DNA from: Thiomicrospira sp. UBA5634
GTDB taxonomy: Bacteria; Pseudomonadota; Gammaproteobacteria; Thiomicrospirales; Thiomicrospiraceae
Direction: 5' to 3'
Assembly: GCA_002421475.1 (NCBI GenBank)
Contig: DIJW01000040.1
Location: 1-14,347, forward strand
Length of the DNA: 14,347 bases
Position numbers and translations under genes: made by a program. The notes beneath the pieces are model-generated. The model did not search any database, was not told where the DNA came from, and saw nothing but the letters and a program-made list of their open reading frames with translations. Below are positions 8,785 through 14,347 of this stretch, piece by piece. Numbering within the stretch: position 1 is the first letter of the stretch; each line of letters opens with the position of its first letter.

Positions 8785-10536
8785 ATGTTTGATAAAACAA
8801 CCGTAAAACTTTATCGCCGTTTATTAAGCTACATCGCGCCCTACAAGGCGATGATTGCGCTAACCATTTTTATGTTATTGGCGATTGCCGCCATGGAACC
8901 GGCAACCGCGGCGATTCTGAAAGATTTGGTCGACCGCAGCTTAATTGAAAAAGATCCGGATAGTTTTTTACTTTTACCGCTGTTACTGGCCGGTGTCTTT
9001 ATTGTAAAAGGTGTGGCTGAATATTTTAGTAAAGTGGCGAGTCAATGGCTGGCGCAAAAAGCGATCCTGCAGATTCGTGCTGACATGCATCGTAAAATGC
9101 AATATTTGCCTTTAGCAAAGTTCCAGCAATATTCTACCGGCACGCTGATGTCAAAAATCACTTATGACGTTGCCCAAACCAGCAACGCCTTGTCAGAAGC
9201 TTGGATCGTCATTATTCGCGACAGTTTAATTGTTTTAGCCCTGTTTGGGTATATGCTTTCCATCTCTTGGGAGCTGACCCTATTAATGCTGTTGGTTGGG
9301 CCGATTGTGGCCTGGGTGATTGATAAAGCCAGTAAACTCATGCGCCAATCAAGTAAACACATGCAAACCAACATGGGACAGCTGACCCATCAGCTTGAAG
9401 AAGGATTAGTTGGCTACCGCGATATTAAGCTGTATGGCGCGGAAAACTATGAACAAAATCGTTTTCACTCAACCGCCAGCACTTTGTTTAAACACAGCAT
9501 GCGCGTGACTAAAGTGTCTGCTTTAAATGTGCCTTTGGTTCAAGTTTTAGCGGCGCTTGCCCTTTCTGCAGTGATTTATATTGCCATGCAAATGTCAGCA
9601 CAAAATGCGTTTACACCAGGCGAGCTTTTGTCTTATATCACCGCGATGGCCTTAACCTTTGAACCGATCCGACGTTTGACCAATATCAACATCACTATTC
9701 AAAAAGGTATGGCGGCGGCAGAAAGTATTTTTGAGCTGTTGGATCAGGCTGAAGAAAAAAATGAGGGGTGCTTAAAACCTAACATTAAGGGTCAAATCAC
9801 ATTTAATACTTTAGTTTTTTGTTACCCGCAAGTCAGCAAACCTGCTATAAATCAGTTAACGTTTACGATTCCCGCCCATAAAACGACGGCTCTAGTCGGA
9901 CAATCCGGCAGCGGAAAAACGACATTAGTTAATTTGATTGCCGGATTCTATCAACCTAATAGCGGTGAAATTTTGTTGGATGATGTGCAGTTAAATGAGA
10001 TTGAGTTAAATTATTTACGTCAACACATCGCTTTCGTTAGCCAGAATGTGGTGTTGTTTAACGATAGCATTCGCGCCAACATTGCCTACGGACATGATGA
10101 GTTTGATGAACAGGCGATTATTCAGGCGGCGAAAGATGCGCATGCTTGGGAGTTTATTGAACGTTTACCGCAAGGTTTAGACACCACTATTGGCGACAAC
10201 GGCGCAATGCTTTCGGGCGGTCAGCGCCAACGTATTGCGATTGCGCGCGCATTTTTGAAAAATGCGCCGATTTTAATTATGGATGAAGCCACGTCTGCGT
10301 TAGATAATCAAAGTGAAGCGATGATTCAACAAGCGATGGAAAAACTGCGTCAAAACCGTACCGTGATTATCATTGCACATCGTTTAAGCACGATTGAAAA
10401 TGCCGATCAAATTGCAGTCATGGAGCATGGTGAGTTAAAAGAGCTCGGCAATCATCAACAGTTATTGGCGTTAAACGGTTTATACGCCGGTTTGTATCAA
10501 CAAGGTGCGTTGGATGAAAGATCAAGCGGAATTTAA
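8785..10536 (+). CDS. msbA: Lipid A-core flippase, ABC exporter
   Basis: A 583-residue homodimeric ABC half-transporter (E. coli MsbA is 582) that flips core-lipid A across the inner membrane using ATP. Six transmembrane helices lie in residues about 15-300, with the nucleotide-binding domain about 335-570. Walker A is GQSGSGKT (372-379, K378), Q-loop FVSQN, signature LSGGQ (476-480), Walker B ILIMDE (496-501, catalytic E501), D-loop SALD and switch H532 in IIAHRLS. The ATG at 8785 has no classical Shine-Dalgarno sequence; the 14-base gap after the phosphatase gene is almost wholly the palindrome ACCAGGCCTGGT, whose AGG (8773-8775) is the only candidate. Its end overlaps the acyltransferase gene. 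MsbA favours hexa-acylated substrate, so co-expression with an acyltransferase fits. Confidence 0.95.
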   Translation: MFDKTTVKLYRRLLSYIAPYKAMIALTIFMLLAIAAMEPATAAILKDLVDRSLIEKDPDSFLLLPLLLAGVFIVKGVAEYFSKVASQWLAQKAILQIRADMHRKMQYLPLAKFQQYSTGTLMSKITYDVAQTSNALSEAWIVIIRDSLIVLALFGYMLSISWELTLLMLLVGPIVAWVIDKASKLMRQSSKHMQTNMGQLTHQLEEGLVGYRDIKLYGAENYEQNRFHSTASTLFKHSMRVTKVSALNVPLVQVLAALALSAVIYIAMQMSAQNAFTPGELLSYITAMALTFEPIRRLTNINITIQKGMAAAESIFELLDQAEEKNEGCLKPNIKGQITFNTLVFCYPQVSKPAINQLTFTIPAHKTTALVGQSGSGKTTLVNLIAGFYQPNSGEILLDDVQLNEIELNYLRQHIAFVSQNVVLFNDSIRANIAYGHDEFDEQAIIQAAKDAHAWEFIERLPQGLDTTIGDNGAMLSGGQRQRIAIARAFLKNAPILIMDEATSALDNQSEAMIQQAMEKLRQNRTVIIIAHRLSTIENADQIAVMEHGELKELGNHQQLLALNGLYAGLYQQGALDERSSGI

Positions 10537-11455
10537 ATGGTCGTTTGTTTTACCACAATACTGGCCGATTTGGTTCGGCGTAGGTTTATTATGGCTCGTT
10601 GGCAAACTGCCGCATGAAACCAAGTATAAGGTCGGTGCGTGGTTTGGTCGAGTCATTTTCCATATCGCTAAAAACCGTCGCAAGCTGGCGTTAGCGAATA
10701 TAACATTAGCTTTTCCGCAGTTAGACCCGCAAGCGCGCTTGAGTGTACTGAAACAACACTTTGAATCACTGGGTATTTCGTTTATCGAACTCACGTTTAT
10801 CTGGTGGGGACGTTATCACTCCGACTCCGTGGATAACGAATCCAAGTATGTAACTTTTCACGGCATAGAAAATCTTCGCCAAGCTGAAGCACAAGGCAAA
10901 GGCGTATTAGTGATTTTCCCGCACTTTACGCATATTGACAGCACTAACTTTTTCTTTTCATTTGCCTCACCGTTAATGCCGGTTTATCGACCTAATGATA
11001 ATCCGGTATTAGATTATTTGATTTTAAAAGCCCGCACATTGGGTAAACGCAAACAGGTTAACATTCCGTTTAATGAAACCAGGAGCATTGTTAAAGCGTT
11101 AAAACAAGGCAATGATGTTGGTTTTCTGCCGGATCAACGTTATCGCAGTCGCGGCCATATCAAAGTACCCTTTTTCGACCACATGGCAAAAAGTCACTCC
11201 TCAACTTCTAAAATAGCCAAAATGACGGGCTGTGCCGTGGTATTGATGTTTACGCGGCGAATTGGTTGTCATTATGAGATTCAGTTTTTGCCGGCATTGG
11301 ATAATTTTCCGAGTGGCGATGATTATGCCGATACCTTACGTTTGCATCAGCTCTATGAAGCAGAAATTCGACAAAATCCAAGTCAATATTTGTGGGTTCA
11401 TAACCGCTGGGATTTAAGACCAGACGCATCCGGCCAGTTTGTCGAAAAACGCTAA
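10514..11455 (+). CDS. lpxL: Lipid A late acyltransferase (LpxL/HtrB family)
   Basis: A membrane-bound acyltransferase (PF03279), 313 residues from the ATG at 10514, that adds a secondary acyl chain to Kdo2-lipid IVA. The catalytic HX4D motif HFTHID is at H137/D142. [16 protein letters not shown] (83-98), [25 protein letters not shown] with the acceptor-side D-x-R, and the C-terminal QYLWVHNRW are family features. One N-terminal transmembrane segment (about 18-31) anchors it. I prefer ATG 10514 over the in-frame GTG at 10505 because an AAGG lies 7 bases upstream of it while the GTG has no ribosome-binding site. The gene overlaps the end of msbA by 23 bases. Whether it acts as LpxL, LpxM or LpxP cannot be settled from sequence alone. 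It is the last gene before a strong terminator. Confidence 0.9.
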   Translation: MKDQAEFKWSFVLPQYWPIWFGVGLLWLVGKLPHETKYKVGAWFGRVIFHIAKNRRKLALANITLAFPQLDPQARLSVLKQHFESLGISFIELTFIWWGRYHSDSVDNESKYVTFHGIENLRQAEAQGKGVLVIFPHFTHIDSTNFFFSFASPLMPVYRPNDNPVLDYLILKARTLGKRKQVNIPFNETRSIVKALKQGNDVGFLPDQRYRSRGHIKVPFFDHMAKSHSSTSKIAKMTGCAVVLMFTRRIGCHYEIQFLPALDNFPSGDDYADTLRLHQLYEAEIRQNPSQYLWVHNRWDLRPDASGQFVEKR

Positions 11456-11490
11456 ATAAAAACCCCGCATTGAAACCGCGGGGTTTTTAT
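11456..11490. terminator. Bidirectional rho-independent terminator
   Basis: An 11-bp perfect stem, AAAAACCCCGC (11458-11468) with GCGGGGTTTTT (11478-11488), and a 9-base loop, extendable by two A/T pairs. It has a GC core and T-runs on both strands. It follows the acyltransferase stop directly and lies between convergent genes, so it can end transcription of both the msbA operon and comEA. Confidence 0.93.
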
Positions 11491-11523
11491 TTACAACATC
11501 ACAAAACTTAAATGAGACTTAGT

Positions 11524-11793
11524 TTAAGGTTTTGGTTCTTCCAGCAAAATGTTATCGGCATTCATCTCTACCGTGCGAATGCCAATCCCTTTGACATTTG
11601 TCAGTTCTGCCAAGGATTTAAAAGCACCATGCTGTTCACGATAATCCACAATCGCCTGTGCTTTTACTAAACCAATACTTTTTAATGCATTTGAAATGGT
11701 TTGGGCATCGGCTTGATTAACATTCACCGGCGAAGCCCAAACTGTGACAGAAAAAACTGTCATTATTAACGCTAAAAATAATTCTCTTAACAT
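11524..11793 (-). CDS. comEA: ComEA-like secreted helix-hairpin-helix DNA-binding protein
   Basis: An 89-residue protein: signal peptide [22 protein letters not shown] (cleavage likely after WA-S), then one HhH domain [60 protein letters not shown], the classic ComEA pattern. The start is ATG at 11793, because AAGGAG (11800-11805) lies 6 bases upstream and the signal peptide begins there; the longer open frame to 11844 has no such support. ComEA-type proteins bind incoming DNA in the periplasm during natural transformation, but similar short single-HhH proteins are widespread and not all are competence factors. It is monocistronic and convergent with the acyltransferase gene. Confidence 0.85.
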   Translation of the reverse strand: MLRELFLALIMTVFSVTVWASPVNVNQADAQTISNALKSIGLVKAQAIVDYREQHGAFKSLAELTNVKGIGIRTVEMNADNILLEEPKP

Positions 11794-11896
11794 ATCAAAC
11801 TCCTTAGTTATCTTTATTAACCACCAAGCCAAAAAATGCGACATAAATAGGTGTAATTATTTAATGCGTATTTTATCTAGTGGTTTTTAAAGTGTA

Positions 11897-11916
11897 GCAT
11901 AAAGACGTATTTATGC
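11897..11916. promoter_or_regulatory. Palindrome upstream of comEA, possible operator
   Basis: GCATAAA (11897-11903) pairs with TTTATGC (11910-11916) around a 6-base spacer, about 105 bases upstream of the comEA start. It has no adjacent T-run, so a regulator-binding site is more likely than a terminator. No known operator consensus was recognised. Confidence 0.3.
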
Positions 11917-12045
11917 AAAAAGCAAAATACTAAGGCAAGTCAGCAATAAATATTTCCTCAAGACATTTTTTGAAATAAAGAGGTAATCTTTAACGTGCAA
12001 TTGGCTGCAGAGATCAAAAATGAATCATGAAGTAAAAATGATAAG

Positions 12046-12071
12046 TTGGTGCACTAGCATTAGCGCACCAA
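12046..12071 (-). terminator. Hairpin downstream of lysR, weak intrinsic terminator candidate
   Basis: TTGGTGC (12046-12052) pairs with GCACCAA (12065-12071). After one A/C mismatch, CTA pairs with TAG around a GCAT tetraloop, giving a ten-pair imperfect stem. It lies 35 bases after the lysR stop, in the direction of that gene. On the minus strand the tail is CTTATCATTTTT, a poor T-run, so termination would be weak. A structured RNA or operator role is possible. Confidence 0.45.
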
Positions 12072-12105
12072 TATGATGAGTCCGGGAACAAACAGAAGTT
12101 AAATC

Positions 12106-13065
12106 TTAATAATGTGAACTATAACGTTTTTTGTCATCCGCGCTGGGCACTTCAAACCCGTGCTCAATCGCTTTTTCTTTACAATAAGCAACGGCAAAAT
12201 CCAGTAATTCACCTACTGCGCGGTGACGGAACTTCTGTTTTTGACGCACATGTGAAAATGGACGACGCAATGGCGGATTTAATGGAATTGCTTTTAAGGT
12301 GCCAAGTTTTAATTCTTTCATCAGCGTGGTGCGCGATACAATCGCCAAACCGACACCGGCTTCAACCGCCATTTTCACTGATTCCGGCGCGCCTAATTCC
12401 ATCACGATATTAAAATCGCTCATACTTAATCCTTGTTCACGGATATAGGTATCAATTACCGAACGTGAACCTGAACCTTCTTCGCGCACAATAAACGGAT
12501 GTTTACGCACGTCTTCAATTGATACTTCATCACGTTTGGCTAACGGATGATCCAGCGGGCAAATCACTTGCATTTCATCAATTCGACAGACTTCAACTTC
12601 TAAGTTTTTGTTGTTGACCGGCGCTTCTACCAGGCCTAAATCAATCATATTGTTTTCTACCATGGACACAATGGCATCGGTATTACCGACCTGCAAACGA
12701 ATATTGACATCATTGAATTGTTTTTTAAACGCACCCAGCAAACACGGCAACATATATTCAGCGATCGTGGTACTTGCGCCAATCACCAAACTACCCGACA
12801 CTTCACCGGTTAAATCGCGTACTTCAGAATTCATTTTTTCATAGAGTTCAAGAATGTTATCTGAGTAGTCATACACCACGCGACCGGCTTCGGTTAGGGT
12901 AATTTTATTGTGTGTGCGATCAAAAAGGCGGGTGTTAAAAAAATCTTCAAGTTGCTTAACTTGGAAAGTAACAGCGGGTTGCGTCATATGTAAGGTTTCA
13001 GCTGCTTTAGTGAAACTCATGACTTTGGCTACGGTATGAAACACTTGAAGACGTCTATCGGCCAT
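12106..13065 (-). CDS. LysR-type transcriptional regulator (CysL/YeiE-like)
   Basis: A 319-residue LTTR. The N-terminal winged helix-turn-helix is at residues about 1-62 (LQVFHTVAKVMSFTKAAETLHMTQPAVTFQVKQLE). A linker helix (residues about 64-88) leads to a periplasmic-binding-protein-like effector domain (about 90-295) starting GSLVIGASTTIAEYMLP. REEGSGSR (about 194-201) and GVGLAIVSR are typical effector-pocket segments. The GASTTIAEYMLP form resembles the CysL/YeiE-like group that often senses sulfur or one-carbon compounds, but the effector cannot be read from sequence. The lysine/serine-rich tail (DDKKRYSSHY) is unusual but harmless. ATG 13065 is preceded by a modest AAGGG. The gene has its own near-consensus promoter and no clear divergent target, so its regulon is unknown; autoregulation is likely for the family. 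Confidence 0.88.
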   Translation of the reverse strand: MADRRLQVFHTVAKVMSFTKAAETLHMTQPAVTFQVKQLEDFFNTRLFDRTHNKITLTEAGRVVYDYSDNILELYEKMNSEVRDLTGEVSGSLVIGASTTIAEYMLPCLLGAFKKQFNDVNIRLQVGNTDAIVSMVENNMIDLGLVEAPVNNKNLEVEVCRIDEMQVICPLDHPLAKRDEVSIEDVRKHPFIVREEGSGSRSVIDTYIREQGLSMSDFNIVMELGAPESVKMAVEAGVGLAIVSRTTLMKELKLGTLKAIPLNPPLRRPFSHVRQKQKFRHRAVGELLDFAVAYCKEKAIEHGFEVPSADDKKRYSSHY

Positions 13066-13096
13066 TGCGTTTGCCCTTAATTTTTTAGGTTACAAC

Positions 13097-13106
13097 ATAA
13101 ATTTAT
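13097..13106. promoter_or_regulatory. Possible LysR autoregulatory operator
   Basis: A perfect 10-bp palindrome ATAAATTTAT lies between the -10 element and the lysR start, in the leader. LTTR sites are often AT-rich dyads near the regulator's own promoter. The match to T-N11-A is not distinctive, and AT-rich palindromes arise by chance. Confidence 0.25.
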
Positions 13107-13117
13107 TTAATCGAAAG

Positions 13118-13146
13118 AATATAGGCTTTTGCAGCCAAAATGTCAA
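13118..13146 (-). promoter_or_regulatory. Sigma70 promoter of the LysR gene
   Basis: On the minus strand a perfect -35 TTGACA (13146-13141), a 17-base spacer and -10 TATATT (13123-13118, five of six) precede the lysR ATG at 13065. This gives a leader of about 45 bases. It is the best promoter in the window and lies within the 125-bp gap after the FAD monooxygenase gene. Confidence 0.85.
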
Positions 13147-13190
13147 AGTAAACTTAGCATCATTAAGACGGTTAAACCCGACTGTACCCT

Positions 13191-14347
13191 TTACGCTACA
13201 TGTTCTTTAACGATTCGTTTTTTTGCCAACTTTGGCAAGGGTTCACGACCATATAACGCCTGCTCAACCAATAAATTTTTTAATGGCTTAGCGATATTTG
13301 CCAACGGCAATAATCGCTCACGCAATGCGTTTTTAAGCGGATTATTGGCTTTAAACAACCAATCAAAGCCTTCCATTGCGCGCTGTACGATCAGATTATC
13401 GCCTTTACGCCAGCGTTCATAACGGCGCAGGTTTGCAAAATCCCCCAACGCAACGCCTTGTTTATGCGCTTCCAGCACCACTTCCACCAACGCTGCGGCA
13501 TCCAACAAACCGAGATTCACCCCCTGCCCGGCTTGCGGATGCACGGTATGCGCGGCATCACCCACCAAAGCCAAATGCGGCAGCACATATTGCTGTGCAT
13601 GGCGGCGTGTTAACGGAAATGCGGCACGTTGCCAAGTGTCAGTTATATGTCCTAAACGTCCGTCAGATGCTTTTTCGATTTCGGCGCGATAATCTTGCTC
13701 GCATAAACTCAGTGCCCATTGCATTTTTTCCAGCGGTAAATACCAAGCAATGGAACTGACATTATTGTCCATCGCCAAAAATGCAAACGGGCCTTCATCA
13801 CGATAACGTTGCCAACAGGCATCTTGATGCGGTGCTTGTGTTCGCACACAACCGACCACCGCACATTGGGCATAATCATGTTGGTCTAACCCTATACCGG
13901 CCAGCTGACGAATTTGTGAAAAGGCGCCATCAGCGCCGACCAATAAATCTGCTTGAATTTCACCTAGGTCGGTTAACGCCAACCAGGCCTGGTTGTCAGC
14001 AAATCTTAAACCCTCAATCACATGACCACAGATTACAGTCACGCCATTGGATTCCAGCGTTTCCCATAACGCCGCTTGAATTACATTATTTTCGACAACA
14101 TAACCCAAGTTTGGTTCATTTAACGCTGCGGCATCAAAATTGATTTCGGCATCACCGGCCGCTTCCCAAATTCGCATCGACACAAACGGATGCGCGCGGC
14201 GTTGTTCTATGCCTATCCATGCGCCTAGATTGCGCAAGATATTTTCCGATGCACGTGTTAACGCACTGACGCGCGGCTGATAAGGCTCGTTTTTATTCCA
14301 TGTTAAATTCGGTACTTCACGCTCAACCACCGCCACTTTTAAACCCG
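13191..14347 (-). CDS. FAD-dependent ubiquinone-biosynthesis hydroxylase (UbiH/UbiF/UbiI family), N-terminus outside window
   Basis: A class A flavoprotein monooxygenase (COG0654). The frame is open to the window edge and reads G-L-K-V-A-V-V-E-R-E, the second strand of the FAD-binding Rossmann fold, so the GXGXXG segment and true start lie beyond 14347; the GTG at 14336 is internal. Numbering from V in VAVVE, the DG motif DLLVGADGAFSQIRQ (about 129-143) and the GD motif LALVGDAAHTVHPQAGQGVNLGLLDA (about 255-280) are both present. PRVSALTRAS, LGYVVENNVIQAALW and the C-terminal YERWRKGDNLIVQRAMEGFDWLF match ring hydroxylases of ubiquinone synthesis. UbiF and UbiI are the likeliest; sequence alone does not decide which ring carbon is hydroxylated. 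It is followed 125 bases later by lysR, which has its own promoter. One ACCAGGCCTGGT palindrome lies inside (N-Q-A-W codons). Confidence 0.9.
   Translation of the reverse strand, partial: GLKVAVVEREVPNLTWNKNEPYQPRVSALTRASENILRNLGAWIGIEQRRAHPFVSMRIWEAAGDAEINFDAAALNEPNLGYVVENNVIQAALWETLESNGVTVICGHVIEGLRFADNQAWLALTDLGEIQADLLVGADGAFSQIRQLAGIGLDQHDYAQCAVVGCVRTQAPHQDACWQRYRDEGPFAFLAMDNNVSSIAWYLPLEKMQWALSLCEQDYRAEIEKASDGRLGHITDTWQRAAFPLTRRHAQQYVLPHLALVGDAAHTVHPQAGQGVNLGLLDAAALVEVVLEAHKQGVALGDFANLRRYERWRKGDNLIVQRAMEGFDWLFKANNPLKNALRERLLPLANIAKPLKNLLVEQALYGREPLPKLAKKRIVKEHVA
13982..13993. repeat. ACCAGGCCTGGT palindrome, copy 4 (in the ubi hydroxylase gene)
   Basis: Perfect 12-bp palindrome, extending to 14 bp (AACCAGGCCTGGTT, 13981-13994). 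Read as N-Q-A-W on the coding strand. Confidence 0.9.

Larger units (their letters stand above)
11794..12105. other. AT-rich intergenic region upstream of comEA
   Basis: This 312-bp stretch holds no convincing gene. It contains the comEA ribosome-binding site at 11800-11805, a small palindrome at 11897-11916 and a stronger hairpin at 12046-12071. A possible -10 on the minus strand (GATAAAAT near 11871-11878) has no matching -35. Short frames such as an 18-codon ATG frame on the plus strand from about 12020 have no good ribosome-binding site. The comEA promoter must lie here but I cannot fix it. Confidence 0.5.

Noticed and set aside
11836..11852. CRP-S-like half-site TGCGA upstream of comEA
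   Set aside because: The second half (TCGCA) is absent after the 6-base spacer, so it does not meet the competence CRP-S pattern.
12046..12095. Hammerhead-ribozyme-like string (TGATGAGTCC after a hairpin)
   Set aside because: The core C before UGAUGA is A here, the GAAA half of the core is missing, and stem II does not pair well.
13781..14143. Plus-strand frame opposite the FAD monooxygenase
   Set aside because: Antisense to conserved DG-motif and VENNVIQ regions; shadow.

Overview
The window joins two unlike pieces of DNA. Positions 1 to about 3391 are GC-rich, with gene types and codon use typical of Betaproteobacteria (Burkholderiales/Comamonadaceae-like). Positions 3392 to 14347 are clearly AT-richer and carry a gammaproteobacterial envelope gene set. 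The gammaproteobacterial part could come from a Thiomicrospira/Hydrogenovibrio-like or similar lineage, but no marker gene fixes the genus. The composition judgement is by eye, not computed.

Region 1-3391 is mobile-element debris. It holds the 3' end of a BMP-family ABC transporter substrate-binding protein, an N-terminally truncated IS4-family transposase, a small unassigned ORF, the C-terminal part of an IS21-type IstB ATPase, and a complete IS3-family element (2098-3391) with imperfect 33-bp terminal inverted repeats. The IS3 element interrupts istB on one side and a glycosyltransferase gene on the other, and I see no target-site duplication. The junction may therefore be a real recombination or transfer event, or an assembly chimera across a repeated IS.

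Region 3392-11455 is a divergent lipopolysaccharide/envelope locus. Leftward from about 8000 run a phosphoethanolamine transferase of the EptA/CptA type, dgkA, hldD, waaC and a truncated glycosyltransferase, tightly spaced or overlapping and probably one operon. Rightward run a cysteine-based (CX5R) phosphatase, msbA and an LpxL/HtrB-type acyltransferase, closed by a strong intrinsic terminator at 11456-11490. Together they cover heptose precursor synthesis, heptose transfer to Kdo2-lipid A, late acylation, flipping across the inner membrane and PEtN decoration. The diacylglycerol released by PEtN transfer can be recycled by DgkA.

Region 11524-14347 carries leftward genes: a small secreted ComEA-like helix-hairpin-helix protein, a LysR-type regulator with a near-consensus sigma70 promoter, and a UbiH/UbiF/UbiI-type FAD monooxygenase cut by the window end.

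The most unusual signal is a perfect 12-bp palindrome, ACCAGGCCTGGT, present four times in the roughly 11 kb of gammaproteobacterial sequence. It lies in different reading frames of two genes on one strand, in a third gene, and as the whole intergenic spacer before msbA. Use in more than one frame and outside genes points to a constraint on the DNA itself rather than on protein.
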